From Glycocaulis alkaliphilus (GTDB lineage: Bacteria > Pseudomonadota > Alphaproteobacteria > Caulobacterales > Maricaulaceae), in assembly GCF_004000605.1 (NCBI RefSeq), contig NZ_CP018911.1:310001-374000 (forward strand): DNA of 64,000 nucleotides, read 5' to 3'. Every line of letters begins with the position of its first letter. Positions within the stretch are counted from its first letter, which is position 1. The notes below the pieces were generated by a model. It was given only the letters and a program-made list of their open reading frames with translations, did no database searches and was not told the origin of the DNA. This document shows positions 30,585-40,367 of this stretch, in pieces. A program made the translations under genes and the position numbers.

Positions 30585-31742
30585 CTAGGGTTGGGTAGCC
30601 TCTCTCTCCAGACGGCGCTTTTCGCTGGCCCGCTGCTTCACGCTTTCAGAGCGCAGCTGCCCACAAGCGGCAAGGATGTCGCGGCCGCGCGGCGTGCGGA
30701 TCGGGCTGGCATAGCCGGCCTTGTTCACGATGTCGGCAAAGCGCTCGATCGTCGCCCAGTCAGAGCACTCGTAAGGCGAACCCGGCCACGGGTTGAACGG
30801 GATGAGGTTGATCTTCGAAGGGATGCCCTGCAGCAGGCGCACCAGCGCCTTGGCCTCTCCGGGCGAGTCGTTCACGCCCTTGAGCATCACATATTCAAAC
30901 GTCACCCGCTTGGAGTTGGAAAGTTCCGGATAGGCGCGGATCGCGTCCAGCAGCTCGGCAATCGGGTATTTCTTGTTCAGCGGCACCAGCTCGTCGCGCA
31001 GCGCGTCATTGGTGGCGTGTAAGGAAATCGCCAGCATCGTGTTGGTGCGCGCGCCCAGCTCCTCGATTTTCGGCACCACGCCAGAGGTGGAGACCGTAAT
31101 GCGGCGGCGGCCAATGCCGATGCCCTCGCCATCGGAAATCACGTCAATCGCATCAGCGACATGGTCGAGATTATAGAGCGGTTCGCCCATGCCCATGAAC
31201 ACCACATTTGTGATCTGGCGGTCTTCCAGCCGGCTCGGCCACTCGGCCAGATCATCCTTGGCGATCAGCACCTGCTGGACGATCTCGGCGGCGGTGAGAT
31301 TGCGCACCAGCGCCTGCGTGCCGGTATGGCAGAAGGTGCAGTTGAGCGTGCAGCCCACCTGGCTGGACACACACAGCGCGCCCGACCGGCCAACGCCTGG
31401 AATGAACACCGTCTCGCATTCCACGCCCGGCGACAGCTCGATCAGGTATTTGCGCGTGCCGTCGACACTCACCTGCCGCTCGGTCAGGCGGGGACGGGCG
31501 AGGGTGAAATGCTCAGGCAGACGCTCGCGCAGCTCCTTGGAGATGTCCGTCATCGCGGCAAAATCAGTGATGCCGTACTGATAGACCCAGCGCCAGATCT
31601 GGCCTGAACGCATCTTCGCCTTCTTCTCCTCGACCAGCCCGGTGGCGATGAGGCAATCGCGAATCTGGTTGCGCGTCATCCCGGCGAGGGATGGCGTGAC
31701 GGCAGGCCGGTTGGCGGCGGAAAGATCAAGGGTCGTGCTCAT
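30585..31742 (-). CDS. rlmN: Dual-specificity RNA methyltransferase RlmN
   Basis: 385 residues from the ATG at 31742; the frame runs open to 31973 but the extra part is low-quality and overlaps nothing conserved. The radical-SAM cysteines are in [15 protein letters not shown] (CxxxCxxC). The motif [13 protein letters not shown] and [21 protein letters not shown] are RlmN hallmarks. The C-terminal [11 protein letters not shown] carries the methyl-carrier cysteine. It makes 2-methyladenosine in 23S rRNA (A2503) and tRNA. It is followed on the same strand by the low-GC pair and then rsmB. Confidence 0.95.
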   Translation of the reverse strand: MSTTLDLSAANRPAVTPSLAGMTRNQIRDCLIATGLVEEKKAKMRSGQIWRWVYQYGITDFAAMTDISKELRERLPEHFTLARPRLTERQVSVDGTRKYLIELSPGVECETVFIPGVGRSGALCVSSQVGCTLNCTFCHTGTQALVRNLTAAEIVQQVLIAKDDLAEWPSRLEDRQITNVVFMGMGEPLYNLDHVADAIDVISDGEGIGIGRRRITVSTSGVVPKIEELGARTNTMLAISLHATNDALRDELVPLNKKYPIAELLDAIRAYPELSNSKRVTFEYVMLKGVNDSPGEAKALVRLLQGIPSKINLIPFNPWPGSPYECSDWATIERFADIVNKAGYASPIRTPRGRDILAACGQLRSESVKQRASEKRRLEREATQP

Positions 31743-31858
31743 GGCCGCGCGATATACGCCAATCAGGGCGAAAATGCGAGACCGCCTGCCCGATGCGGGT
31801 TCTCTGCCGTGACAGCGCGCGCTAGGTTCGCGCTGCAAGCCATTATGCGGACTGATCC

Positions 31859-32623
31859 ATGAAACTTCTCTGCCATCCCCTCGCCGCGCAGGCCCCCACC
31901 ATCCGTGCCGCCTCCGGCCGCCGCCAGTGGATGGATGACACGCCTGAAAGCTTTGCCTATCGCTGCCTGCCACTGGCGGTGGCTAATCAGCATGGCTGGG
32001 AGGTGTTCACGCCCTCAGGCCTCACCGCGCGCTGGAATGGCGGGGTGCGGGTGGAGGATGTCGAGGTGATCCTCGATGATCCGCTGACCATGCACCAGCC
32101 GGGCAGCGCCATGACCAATTTCGGCTCTGGCATCCTCACCTTCGAGATGAGCTTTCTCCTGCGTACACCGCCGGGCTGGAACACCTGGGTCACAGGGCCC
32201 ATTAACGGCATCAAGGACGGCATCGCGCCGCTATCCGGTGTGATCGAGACCGACTGGAGCCCCTATTCCTTCACCATGAACTGGCGCTTTACGCGGCCCG
32301 GCGAGGTGCGCTTCGAAGCGGGGGAGGCGGTCGCCCATTTCTTCCCTGTGCGCCGTGATCTGTTTGACCGGATCACGCCGGAGCTGCGCACCATCCATTC
32401 AGACCCCAAGACGCTGGAACAGCTCAATGCCTGGCGCGAAAGCCGCGAGGATTTCGCGGGCCGCCTGAAAACCGGCGACAAGGCAGCGGCAGAGGAAAAA
32501 TGGCAGAAGGGCTATTACCGGGGCCTGATGCCGGACGGAAAAAAAGGCCCCGCCGACCACAAGACGAAAGTGCGGGTGGCCGAGTTCAAACCATCAGAGC
32601 CCAAGCCGGGGAAGGGGCGGTAG
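31859..32623 (+). CDS. DUF6065 family protein
   Basis: 254 residues, soluble. The sequence [20 protein letters not shown], the early [16 protein letters not shown] block, GWEVFTPSG and the central [20 protein letters not shown] match the DUF6065 family as I recall it. The segment after that, [20 protein letters not shown], is also conserved. The C-terminal 50 residues are charged and variable. Function unknown. It is transcribed divergently from rlmN and is followed after 4 bases by an orphan gene. Confidence 0.7.
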   Translation: MKLLCHPLAAQAPTIRAASGRRQWMDDTPESFAYRCLPLAVANQHGWEVFTPSGLTARWNGGVRVEDVEVILDDPLTMHQPGSAMTNFGSGILTFEMSFLLRTPPGWNTWVTGPINGIKDGIAPLSGVIETDWSPYSFTMNWRFTRPGEVRFEAGEAVAHFFPVRRDLFDRITPELRTIHSDPKTLEQLNAWRESREDFAGRLKTGDKAAAEEKWQKGYYRGLMPDGKKGPADHKTKVRVAEFKPSEPKPGKGR

Positions 32624-32627
32624 GGCG

Positions 32628-32948
32628 ATGAGCCTTGTCAGCAGAATGCTGCGGATGTTGGGCTTCAAGTCCTACGTCAAGATTCCCGGCAAGGGGTTCG
32701 ATGACCTGACACACCGCGAACTCGCCTCCATGATCGAGGCATGCCTCGATGGCGAAAACAGCGATTTCGAGTATAGCGCATTATATGAGTTCACTCTCAT
32801 GAAATACAAAAAGGAGCATCTCGAGAACGCGCGCCGGGCTATTATGGAAATTCAGGAAAACTGCAAAAGTCCCGTGGAGTACGATGGCTTTCGGACTGTC
32901 GAAGGGAGAAAGGCCCTTCGGCTGTTGATGGAGGAATGGCGCCGTTGA
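32628..32948 (+). CDS. Hypothetical protein
   Basis: 106 residues, starting 4 bases after the DUF6065 stop. The family is not recognised. The protein is soluble, charged and predicted helical (ELASMIEACLDGENSDFEYSALYEF, then KEHLENARRAIMEIQE). Base composition is somewhat AT-richer than its neighbours (around 32750-32880). The tight spacing suggests cotranscription with the DUF6065 gene, and it converges with the hydroxylase gene 13 bases away. Confidence 0.6.
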   Translation: MSLVSRMLRMLGFKSYVKIPGKGFDDLTHRELASMIEACLDGENSDFEYSALYEFTLMKYKKEHLENARRAIMEIQENCKSPVEYDGFRTVEGRKALRLLMEEWRR

Positions 32949-32961
32949 TTGCGGCTATGCC

Positions 32962-33756
32962 CTACTTCCGCACCAGCGGCCAGGCGAGCTCGTGCGCGGT
33001 GCTGACCGGCTCCAGCCCTTCAATCCCGTAGTGTTCGGGATAGCGCCGCGTGATCTTGGCGGTGCCGAACAGCACATCCCAGAAGAAGAGCAGATTGCCG
33101 TAATTGCCCTTGTAGTGCGTCACGCCGTCTTCCTTGTGAAGGCCGTGATGGGCGGCATGGGTGGCGGGCGTGGAGATGGTGCGCTCGATCACCCACATCA
33201 GCGGTGAGAGCGCCTTGATCCGGTAGAGCGGCTCGTCCCAGCGCCAGGAGGAATGGGCGCCGAAAATCACACTCATTTTCACGATCAGATAGGCGATATA
33301 GACCGGGCCGAACCCCAGATAGACCAACACAGCCGACACCCAGATACCGGGCATGAAGAGATAGTAGAAAAGATTGTTCCGGTAGGCGATGCGCACGCTC
33401 ATATACCCGCCCGAATGGTGCGCGCGGTGCAAGTTATAGAGCCAGGGGAAGGTGTGGCTCGCCCGGTGCCACCAGTATTGCGTCATGTCATCGCCGATCA
33501 GCAATATGGCGAGCATCACCCACCAGGGCAGGAAGGCCAGCGCGCCTTCAGAGCCGGGCCGCACCCATTCCACCAGCAGCGGCGCAATCGCGAAGATGGC
33601 CGGCACGGTCAGAAGGATGATGGTCAGCGTCGAGACCGCCTCGATCACCGCATCGCGCGTCGAGACGCGTCCTTTCGGGCTGAACCGGCCGACAAGAATT
33701 TCCAGCAACGCAAAGCCGATGAAAATGGCCGGGATGACAAGCTTTTCGTCGAACAT
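32962..33756 (-). CDS. Sterol desaturase/fatty acid hydroxylase family protein
   Basis: 264 residues from the ATG at 33756, which has AGGAG 8 bases upstream. It is an integral membrane di-iron enzyme: hydrophobic helices at about residues 5-20, 35-60 and 75-95, with the histidine clusters HRASH and HRAHH in WWHRASHTFPWLYNLHRAHH and a third cluster TPATHAAHHGLH. The family hydroxylates or desaturates lipid chains; the substrate is unknown. A LysR gene starts 91 bases upstream in divergent orientation and may regulate it. Confidence 0.88.
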   Translation of the reverse strand: MFDEKLVIPAIFIGFALLEILVGRFSPKGRVSTRDAVIEAVSTLTIILLTVPAIFAIAPLLVEWVRPGSEGALAFLPWWVMLAILLIGDDMTQYWWHRASHTFPWLYNLHRAHHSGGYMSVRIAYRNNLFYYLFMPGIWVSAVLVYLGFGPVYIAYLIVKMSVIFGAHSSWRWDEPLYRIKALSPLMWVIERTISTPATHAAHHGLHKEDGVTHYKGNYGNLLFFWDVLFGTAKITRRYPEHYGIEGLEPVSTAHELAWPLVRK

Positions 33757-33846
33757 GGATGGGGCTCCTCTTGACCCCACCATCTGCGACCCAAATCATA
33801 ACTTCCAATACAAATAATTGATCGAAACATAACCAGATGGCATGGT

Positions 33847-34719
33847 GTGCGCATGCTCACCCTGCGCACCGCCCGCCTCTTCATCGCTTGCGCCGATCAC
33901 GGCACGCTCACGGCGGCGGCTGGCGTGCTGAACGTCTCCCAGCCTGCGGCCACCAAGTCCCTTGCCCAGCTGGAAGCCGCGCTCGGCGGCGCGTTGTTCG
34001 AGCGCGCGGGCCGCCGCCTCTCCCTGACCGCGCTGGGCGAAGCCCTGCTGCCGCGTGCCCGCGCGCTGGTACAGCAGGCGCGCGATATGGAGGCGGAGGC
34101 AAAGCGCTGGCGCTCGGGCGAGGACGGCCTGATCCGGCTCGGTGCTGGCCCGGCAGTGGCGTTCAGCCTGCTGCCCGATGCCGTGAAACGGTTTTACGCC
34201 TCTGGCAGCGCCGCGCGCCTGACCGTGCGCTCTGGCGCCGCCGGGGAGTTGATCGAGCGCCTGCGCCGGGGCGAGCTGGACATGGTGGTGGCCGACCGGG
34301 GCGATGACGAGGCTGATCCGGCCCTTGCCACGCGCGCACTGCCTGATCAGGGCCTTGCCGCTGCCGTCCGGCCCGGCCACCCGGCACTGGCAGGCGCGCC
34401 GCTGGAGGATTTCCGCATCGCGACCGCCACGCCGCCAGAGCGCCTGCGCCAGTTTCCGCTCGGCTGGAATGCAGGCGCGCCGGGCATTGTCTGCGATGAT
34501 TATGGCGTGCTGGCGCGCGCCTGCGCGGTGTCGGACCATATCCTGATCGCGCCGGAGCCGGTGATGGCGCGCATCCTCACCGAGTACGCGCTTGTACCTC
34601 TGCCCGGCCCGGTCTCGGGCCTTGTCGTGCGCCCGGCCCTGATCTGGCGCAGTGATGCGCCGGCCAGCGCCGCGCGCGAGGGCCTGTGCGCGTGTTTTGA
34701 GGGGGTGGCCGAGCACTAG
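33847..34719 (+). CDS. LysR-family transcriptional regulator
   Basis: 290 residues (GTG at 33847 or ATG at 33853). The winged helix-turn-helix covers about residues 5-62 (LRTARLFIACADHGTLTAAAGVLNVSQPAATKSLAQLE). A substrate-binding-like effector domain follows (RLGAGPAVAFSLLPDAV, then a second lobe from about residue 165). It is divergent from the hydroxylase gene, and the 90-base shared spacer (33757-33846) is AT-rich with dispersed T-N11-A pairs, the usual LysR arrangement. The effector is unknown. Confidence 0.9.
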   Translation: MRMLTLRTARLFIACADHGTLTAAAGVLNVSQPAATKSLAQLEAALGGALFERAGRRLSLTALGEALLPRARALVQQARDMEAEAKRWRSGEDGLIRLGAGPAVAFSLLPDAVKRFYASGSAARLTVRSGAAGELIERLRRGELDMVVADRGDDEADPALATRALPDQGLAAAVRPGHPALAGAPLEDFRIATATPPERLRQFPLGWNAGAPGIVCDDYGVLARACAVSDHILIAPEPVMARILTEYALVPLPGPVSGLVVRPALIWRSDAPASAAREGLCACFEGVAEH

Positions 34720-34876
34720 ACCTGAGATGAGCCGCCATGTTTGGGGCTTCAGCGTTGGGCTTTTTCGCGGCGTGTGCTGGGCTAAAGGGCAACTTCATTC
34801 ACGAATTCTTACCTCCGGATGCGCGACGACTTGTGTTCAGGTGCTGCGTAGTGGCGCCGGTTGAGGAATTGCAGGA

Positions 34877-36334
34877 ATGTTCGCGAGATCAAATGGCGAC
34901 GAGCGTGTGCTGAAGGCGTTGCAGGCCTCCTATGCGGTAATCGAGTTCAAGCCCGACGGTACGATCGTCAAGGCCAATGATAATTTCCTTGGCGCCCTGG
35001 GTTACCGGCTGGAGGAGATTGCCGGGCGGCATCACAGCATGTTCGTTGAACCAGCCGAGGCCGCATCAGCGGACTACGCCGCGTTCTGGCAGGCGCTGCG
35101 CGCTGGCAAGCACCAGGCGGCCGAGTTTGAGCGCGTCAGGAAAGACGGCAGTAAGATCTGGATTGAAGCCAGTTATAATCCGGTACTGGACCAGAAGGGC
35201 GAGGTGGAGCGGATCGTGAAGCTCGCCCTGGACGTGACGGATAAGCGTCTGGCGCGCTTTGACTACGAAAGCCAGATCGCCGCGATCAACAAGTCCCTGG
35301 CCGTGATCGAGTTTGATCTCTCAGGCCATATTCTCACGGCAAACACCAATTTCTGCGACGCGATGGGGTATTCGCTGGCGGAATTGACCGGCCAGCATCA
35401 CCGGATGTTCTGTGAACCTGCCTATGCGGCGTCGCCCGAGTATGACGGCTTCTGGAAGCGTCTGGCCGGGGGCGTTTTTGAGGCGGGCGAGTTCAGGCGG
35501 CTCGCGAATGGAGGCCGGCCGATCATCCTGCAGGCGAGCTATAATCCCGTGTTTGATCTTGCCGGGCGTCCGGTGAAAGTGGTCAAGCTCGCCAGCGACA
35601 TCACCGAGCGGGTTAATGCAAGGACGGCGAGGATTGCTGGCGAGCTGAGCCAGATTGCCAGAGGCACGGCAGAATCCGTAACCATGGCGCGTGAGTCGGA
35701 AACGGCTTCCGGGCAGGCGTCAGAGAATGTTCAGGCCATCGCGTCCGGCATTGAGGAACTGTCGGCCTCGTTTGGCGAAATCGGACGGCGCGTCGGCCAA
35801 GCGCTCGAAACGTCTCGCCGGGCCGTGGACAGCGCGCGCGAGACACGCACGACGATGTCCGGCCTGTCTGAGTCAGCAAATGCCATCGGGAAGGTTGTCG
35901 AGCTGATCAATGCCGTGGCCGAGCAGACCAATCTGCTGGCCCTCAACGCCACCATCGAAGCTGCCCGTGCCGGGGAAGCCGGCAAGGGCTTTGCCGTGGT
36001 GGCGTCGGAAGTGAAATCACTGGCCGGTCAGACCGCGCGTGCCATTGGCAGCATTACCGAGCAGATAAACGTTGTGCAGACATCGACCGAAGAGGCCGTC
36101 CGGGCGATTGACGATATCAGCAAGGTTATCAGCCAGGTCGACGAGATTTCTTCCAGCATTGCTGCGGCCGTAGAGGAGCAAGGCGCGGTAACAGAGGAAA
36201 TCAGCCGTAACATGCAGACCGCCGCTGCAAGCGTGGCGCAGGTATCGGCAACGGTGCGGGGGATCGTCCAGTCAAGCGAGTCGATTGACGAATCGACCCG
36301 GCGCGTGGGTGATCTGGCAGCTCAGGTCGGCTGA
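34877..36334 (+). CDS. Cytoplasmic chemoreceptor with two PAS domains
   Basis: 485 residues without a membrane segment. Two tandem PAS/PAC units occupy about residues 12-130 ([27 protein letters not shown]) and 135-250 ([26 protein letters not shown]). The C-terminal ~230 residues are a methyl-accepting signalling domain with the conserved tip [28 protein letters not shown]. Such soluble double-PAS receptors often bind haem or flavin and sense redox or oxygen; no ligand can be assigned here. No che genes are in the window. It stands alone after a 157-base gap in which I see no clear regulatory site. Confidence 0.9.
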   Translation: MFARSNGDERVLKALQASYAVIEFKPDGTIVKANDNFLGALGYRLEEIAGRHHSMFVEPAEAASADYAAFWQALRAGKHQAAEFERVRKDGSKIWIEASYNPVLDQKGEVERIVKLALDVTDKRLARFDYESQIAAINKSLAVIEFDLSGHILTANTNFCDAMGYSLAELTGQHHRMFCEPAYAASPEYDGFWKRLAGGVFEAGEFRRLANGGRPIILQASYNPVFDLAGRPVKVVKLASDITERVNARTARIAGELSQIARGTAESVTMARESETASGQASENVQAIASGIEELSASFGEIGRRVGQALETSRRAVDSARETRTTMSGLSESANAIGKVVELINAVAEQTNLLALNATIEAARAGEAGKGFAVVASEVKSLAGQTARAIGSITEQINVVQTSTEEAVRAIDDISKVISQVDEISSSIAAAVEEQGAVTEEISRNMQTAAASVAQVSATVRGIVQSSESIDESTRRVGDLAAQVG

Positions 36335-36363
36335 GCCCTGCGCGGCTGGCAGGCCATGAACGC

Positions 36364-36588
36364 CTAACGCAGCCGCGTCGTCTTTTTCTTCTTTTTTGCC
36401 CCTTGGGCCGTCATCACCAGCACGCCGGTAAAGCCAAGGGCAAAGAGCGCGCCGACAACCGCGCCCGCCACCCAGCTTTCCATGAGCAGGGTGAACAGGA
36501 GCGCCAGCAGCACCCCTGTCCCGATGGGCAAGACCATCACCCTTAAAGGCGGCAGTTTGCGATTATTCCGTGAGGCCGGTGATGTCAC
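36364..36588 (-). CDS. Small two-helix membrane protein
   Basis: 74 residues from a GTG at 36588; an ATG at 36537 is an alternative that gives 57 residues. Two hydrophobic helices (VMVLPIGTGVLLALLFTLLM and VAGAVVGALFALGFTGVLVM) are followed by a very basic C-terminus AKKKKKTTRLR, which suggests a cytoplasmic tail. The family is unknown. The GTG form overlaps the end of the metallo-hydrolase gene by 26 bases, so the pair is probably one transcript. Confidence 0.5.
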   Translation of the reverse strand: MTSPASRNNRKLPPLRVMVLPIGTGVLLALLFTLLMESWVAGAVVGALFALGFTGVLVMTAQGAKKKKKTTRLR

Positions 36589-37459
36589 GATAGAAGGTCC
36601 ATGTCATGCGCTCTGTGGTGATGAAACCCCAGTTCCACGCATCATGGAAGTCGCTTAGCGGATTTTGTTCCTGAATGGCCGCAAGATCATGGCCCTCCTC
36701 CACCAGCGCGGCAACGCGCGCGCGGCCCTCGATCAGCATGTCACGGCTGGCGATCAGGTCATTACGGGATGAGAGCGGGCCGTGGCCGGCGATGAAGCGG
36801 GTCTCCTCATCGCTAAAGCCGATAATCTCGTCCAGCGCCGCGATATAGCCTTCTACCGAGCCACCGGCATCGAGATCGATGAAGGGGTAGAGGCCCGAAA
36901 ACAGCAGATCGCCCATATGGATGATGTTCGCACTGGCGATGTTGACGATGATGTCGCCATCGGTGTGCGCATTGGCAAAGTGCAAGACCTCGCCGGTCAC
37001 GCCGAACTGCATCAGCATCATGGCCTGGCTGACGAAAATGTCCGGCAGGAAGGCCTCATCCAGCGCTTCGGGCGTGCTGCCGGTCAGCTGATTCAGTACA
37101 GGGTTGGCGAGGCGCTCGGCGACATTGCGGTGGGCGAGGATGCCGGCTCCCAGAGCGGCGAAATGCGCATTGCCCAGCACGTGATCGCCGTGGAAATGGG
37201 TGTTGATGACCAGCGTCGGCGCGCGTCCGCCGCTGGCTTCGCGTACCGCGCTTTCAAGATCATCCAGGAAAGGCGGCATCTGGGTATCGATCATGATCAG
37301 GTGATCGCCCGCATCGATAAGCCCCACATTGCCCGCCCGGTCATTGGCGATCATGTAGATGCCGTCTCCAAGATCGGTGGTCTCAAAACTGTTTTCCTGC
37401 GCGCAGGCCCCGGCAGTCAGGGCAAGGCTTGCAGCTATGGTGGTGAGGGTTCGCAACAT
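36563..37459 (-). CDS. MBL-fold metallo-hydrolase, exported
   Basis: 298 residues from the ATG at 37459, preceded by GGGAG. The frame stays open to 37651, but that part has no signal peptide and crosses the divergent gene's promoter. The N-terminus MLRTLTTIAASLALTAGACA is a signal peptide, possibly lipoprotein (TAGAC). The metal motif HxHxDH is in INTHFHGDHVLGNAHF, with further metal ligands later in NAHTDGDII and FIAGHGPLSS. It is a periplasmic zinc hydrolase of the type annotated as beta-lactamase-related or quinoprotein relay SoxH-like; the substrate is unknown. Confidence 0.85.
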   Translation of the reverse strand: MLRTLTTIAASLALTAGACAQENSFETTDLGDGIYMIANDRAGNVGLIDAGDHLIMIDTQMPPFLDDLESAVREASGGRAPTLVINTHFHGDHVLGNAHFAALGAGILAHRNVAERLANPVLNQLTGSTPEALDEAFLPDIFVSQAMMLMQFGVTGEVLHFANAHTDGDIIVNIASANIIHMGDLLFSGLYPFIDLDAGGSVEGYIAALDEIIGFSDEETRFIAGHGPLSSRNDLIASRDMLIEGRARVAALVEEGHDLAAIQEQNPLSDFHDAWNWGFITTERMTWTFYRDITGLTE

Positions 37460-37560
37460 GGGTGTCTCCCTAGGATTTTCCGTAGCATACATGGTTCGGC
37501 GCAAACGGGTTCCAAGCTTAACCTCGAATTCACCACAGCGCGCCAGTTTCGGCTGCTGTG

Positions 37561-38154
37561 ATGATCCGCTTCGCCCTCGCCCCTGTTCTGGTTGCTGTGA
37601 CCGCCGCGCTGTCGGCGGCTGCGCCCGCTTGGGCGCAGGCCTGCGACACACCGTCGGGCCAGCCTGTGCCGCGCTTTGTCACGCTGAGATTTTCTGAAGT
37701 GCGCGGGCGTATCGGCCCGTCGACCAGCCATCCGGTGCGCTGGGAGTATCGCCGTCAGGGCCTTCCCGTAGAGATCGTCGCCGAAACTCCCGACTGGCGG
37801 CGCGTGCGCGATCCGCAAGGCGAGGAAAGCTGGATGCACCGGCGCACGCTCTCTGGCCGCCGCGCAGTGCATGTGATCGAGGAAACCGGGCTGCACACGC
37901 GCCCCGATGTCGAATCGCCGGAGACAGCACGCGCCGAACCCGGCGCGATCCTGTGGCTGGAGCGTTGCCGCTCCGGCTGGTGCCGCCTGGAATCCGATGG
38001 AATACGCGGCTGGGTCATAGCCGCTCATCTATGGGGCACCTATGCTTACGAGCAGGCGGCCGCGCCGGACCCTGAGTCTGCTGCCGGGCCGCCCTGTCAT
38101 GGCGCGCGGTCCGTGGCGCAGGAAGCCGCCGTGCAGGGCGCGGCAGGCCTGTAG
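37561..38154 (+). CDS. Exported protein with SH3-type domains
   Basis: 197 residues from the ATG at 37561 (a GTG directly before it is in frame). The signal peptide ends near AAPAWAQA. Two bacterial SH3-like units follow: RFVTLRFSEVRGRIGPSTSHPVRWEYRRQGLPVEIV with DWRRVRDPQGEESWMHRRTLSG, and then VIEETGLHTRPDVESP with CRSGWCRLESDGIRGWVIAAHLWG. This is the architecture of periplasmic SH3 domain proteins of alphaproteobacteria. The last 35 residues are low complexity. It is divergent from the metallo-hydrolase gene. Confidence 0.82.
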   Translation: MIRFALAPVLVAVTAALSAAAPAWAQACDTPSGQPVPRFVTLRFSEVRGRIGPSTSHPVRWEYRRQGLPVEIVAETPDWRRVRDPQGEESWMHRRTLSGRRAVHVIEETGLHTRPDVESPETARAEPGAILWLERCRSGWCRLESDGIRGWVIAAHLWGTYAYEQAAAPDPESAAGPPCHGARSVAQEAAVQGAAGL

Positions 38155-38315
38155 GCACGGCACGGCTGCATCGGGGGGAGACACGGGCGCTTTGCCCGGT
38201 CTAGATTGCCCGCCAATCAGCAAGCGCCGGTTCGGTGTGAACCGCCTTGAAAATCCCTTCGCCGTTCTGGCGCCAAGGCGCGCCGTTCAGGATGGCTCAT
38301 CAGGCAGAGACACAC

Positions 38316-38852
38316 ATGTCCCAATACCCTTCCAGCTTTAATTATGACGGTCTGATCGAGTGCGGAAAAGGCCAGCTTTTCGGCCCCGGCAACGCCCAGC
38401 TTCCCTTGCCGCCCATGCTGATGGCAGACCGCATCACCCACATCTCCGGTGAGGGTGGCAAGTTCGGCAAGGGCCAGGTCGTTGCAGAGCTGGATATCAA
38501 TCCCGATCTCTGGTTCTTCGCCTGCCATTTCGAGGGCGATCCGGTGATGCCGGGCTGCCTTGGCCTTGATGCGATGTGGCAGCTGGTCGGCTTCTTCCTT
38601 GGCTGGTCAGGCGCGCCGGGCAAGGGCCGTGCGCTGGGCGTGGGCGAGGTGAAGTTCACCGGCCAGGTGACCCCGGACGTCAAGAATGTGCGTTACGTGA
38701 TTGATCTCAAGCGCGTCATCATGCGCAAGCTTGTGCTCGGGCTTGCCGATGGCCATGTCGAGGCGGACGGGAAGGTGATCTACACCGCTTCCGATCTGCG
38801 CGTGGGCCTGTTCAAGCCCGAGGACATGAACCAGTCAGGAGCGTCTGCATGA
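38316..38852 (+). CDS. fabA: 3-hydroxydecanoyl-ACP dehydratase/isomerase
   Basis: 178 residues from the ATG at 38316; in-frame ATGs at 38292 and 38247 would add a tail not seen in the family. The catalytic His71 is in [13 protein letters not shown] and the catalytic Asp85 in LGLDAMWQL. The isomerase introduces the cis double bond used for unsaturated fatty acids without oxygen. The stop overlaps the fabB start by 4 bases (ATGA), the classical fabA-fabB operon. A 161-base gap separates it from the SH3 gene; I see no clear regulator site there. Confidence 0.95.
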   Translation: MSQYPSSFNYDGLIECGKGQLFGPGNAQLPLPPMLMADRITHISGEGGKFGKGQVVAELDINPDLWFFACHFEGDPVMPGCLGLDAMWQLVGFFLGWSGAPGKGRALGVGEVKFTGQVTPDVKNVRYVIDLKRVIMRKLVLGLADGHVEADGKVIYTASDLRVGLFKPEDMNQSGASA

Positions 38853-40060
38853 GACGGGTTGTCGTAACCGGAATTGGCATTGTTTCGTCCATCGGGGAAG
38901 ACAAGGAAAAGGTCGCAGCGGCGCTGAAAGCCGGCAAGTCCGGCGTGATTGCCGCGCCCGAATACACCGAGCTGAACTTCAAGTGCCAGGTCCATGCCCG
39001 CCCGCCGGTGAAGGCGGCCGACCATGTCGACAAGCGCGCCATGCGCTTCATGGGTGAGGGTGCGGGCTGGGCCTATATGTCGATGGAGCAGGCCATCGCC
39101 GATGCCGGCCTTGAGCCGGGCGATGTGTCCAATCCGCGCACCGGCCTGATCGTCGGTACGGGCGGCCCCTCGACCGAGGCTATTGTCACCGCCGCCGATG
39201 TGACGCGCGAGAAGGGTCCGCGCCGCATCGGCCCGTTCGCGGTGCCCAAGGCCATGGCCTCCACCGGCTCGGCAACGCTCGCCACCCCCTTCCAGATCAA
39301 GGGGATCAATTATTCGATCAGCTCGGCCTGCACGACTTCGCTGCATTGCATTGGCGCGGCGGCTGAACAGATCCAGTGGGGCAAGCAGGATGTGATGTTC
39401 GCCGGTGGCGGCGAGGAGCTGCACTGGTCGCTTTCCAACCTGTTTGACGCCATGGGCGCGATGAGCTCGGCCTATAATGACACGCCGGAGCGCGCCAGCC
39501 GCGCCTTTGACAAGGACCGCGACGGCTTCGTCATCGCGGGCGGGGCGGGCATTCTGGTGCTGGAAGAGTATGAGCGGGCGAAAGCACGCGGCGCGAAAAT
39601 CTATGCCGAGATCGTCGGCTATGGCGCGACATCCGATGGCCATGACATGGTACAGCCCTCCGGCGAAGGCGCGGTGCGCTGCATGCAGAACGCCATTGCC
39701 GAGGCGGGCGGGCGCAAAATCGACTATATCAACCCGCACGCCACCTCCACGCCCGTGGGCGACATCAAGGAGATGGGCGCGCTGCGCGATCTGTTTGGGA
39801 AAAATGTCCCGGCGCTCTCGGCGACCAAGTCGATGACGGGCCACTCTCTGGGCGCAGCCGGTGTGCAGGAGGCGATCTACTGTCTTTTGATGATGCGCGA
39901 CGGCTTCATCGCCCCGTCCATCAATATCGACAATCTCGACCCCGAATTTGACGGCCTGCCCATCGTGCGTGAGACGACAAAGGCCGAGATCACCACCGCG
40001 CTGTCGAACTCGTTCGGCTTTGGCGGCACCAATGGCACGGTGATCTTCTCGAAGGTGTAG
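38849..40060 (+). CDS. fabB: 3-oxoacyl-ACP synthase I
   Basis: 403 residues. The thiolase-fold condensing enzyme has the active cysteine Cys161 in [10 protein letters not shown] and the two histidines His298 ([11 protein letters not shown]) and His332 ([12 protein letters not shown]), the Cys-His-His triad. The C-terminal [12 protein letters not shown] loop is also conserved. With FabA it elongates cis-unsaturated acyl chains. Its overlap with fabA implies coupled translation. A perfect hairpin without a clear U tract follows at 40077-40096. Confidence 0.95.
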   Translation: MRRVVVTGIGIVSSIGEDKEKVAAALKAGKSGVIAAPEYTELNFKCQVHARPPVKAADHVDKRAMRFMGEGAGWAYMSMEQAIADAGLEPGDVSNPRTGLIVGTGGPSTEAIVTAADVTREKGPRRIGPFAVPKAMASTGSATLATPFQIKGINYSISSACTTSLHCIGAAAEQIQWGKQDVMFAGGGEELHWSLSNLFDAMGAMSSAYNDTPERASRAFDKDRDGFVIAGGAGILVLEEYERAKARGAKIYAEIVGYGATSDGHDMVQPSGEGAVRCMQNAIAEAGGRKIDYINPHATSTPVGDIKEMGALRDLFGKNVPALSATKSMTGHSLGAAGVQEAIYCLLMMRDGFIAPSINIDNLDPEFDGLPIVRETTKAEITTALSNSFGFGGTNGTVIFSKV

Positions 40061-40166
40061 GGGATTTTTATAGTTCCGCAGCCCATCCGGGCTGCGATGT
40101 TCCGCGAAAAGTCGCGGGCGCGCGTTCGCGCTTGCGGCGCTGCGCGCCGGGCAGTCCACCTCATTT

Positions 40167-40261
40167 CGTCATTCCAGAAAGCGCGTCAGCGCTTATCTGG
40201 AACCCAGTGCTTCTGGAAAAACTGGGTTCCGGGTCTCTCCTGCGGCTCGCCCGGAATGACG
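40167..40261. repeat. REP-like inverted pair without a gene
   Basis: Two 40-41-base arms in inverted orientation (40167-40207 and 40222-40261) are separated by 14 bases. Both begin at the outside with CGTCATTCC and end inside with GGAACCCAG (read inward). Each arm can fold on itself: the left as TTCCAGA...TCTGGAA with an AAGCGC/GCGCTT core, the right as TTCCGGG...CCCGGAA. The same arm sequence flanks the GIY-YIG gene at 56545-56971, so this is a second copy of that repeat family lacking the gene. Confidence 0.8.
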
Positions 40262-40351
40262 AGGTGTGTGGGTTGCGACCCACCAAGAATCCCACTTTTC
40301 CACCGTCATGCTCATCACATTTTCACGTCTGGCGCACACTAGGGGTGGACG

Positions 40352-40367
40352 TTAGGGTTAGCTTAAC
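40352..40367 (+). promoter_or_regulatory. CtrA-like binding site upstream of nrdB
   Basis: TTAG-N7-TTAAC at 40352-40367 matches the CtrA full-site pattern TTAA-N7-TTAAC with one mismatch. It lies 134 bases upstream of the nrdB ATG. Cell-cycle control of ribonucleotide reductase would be sensible, but the match is short and could be chance. Confidence 0.35.

Noticed and set aside
40077-40096. fabB terminator
   Set aside because: The 8-bp stem is perfect, but it is not followed by a U run, so I describe it only as a hairpin in the intergenic region.
38780-40159. 459-codon minus-strand frame opposite fabA-fabB
   Set aside because: It mirrors the fabB coding sequence, which has clear catalytic motifs; the antisense translation resembles no protein.
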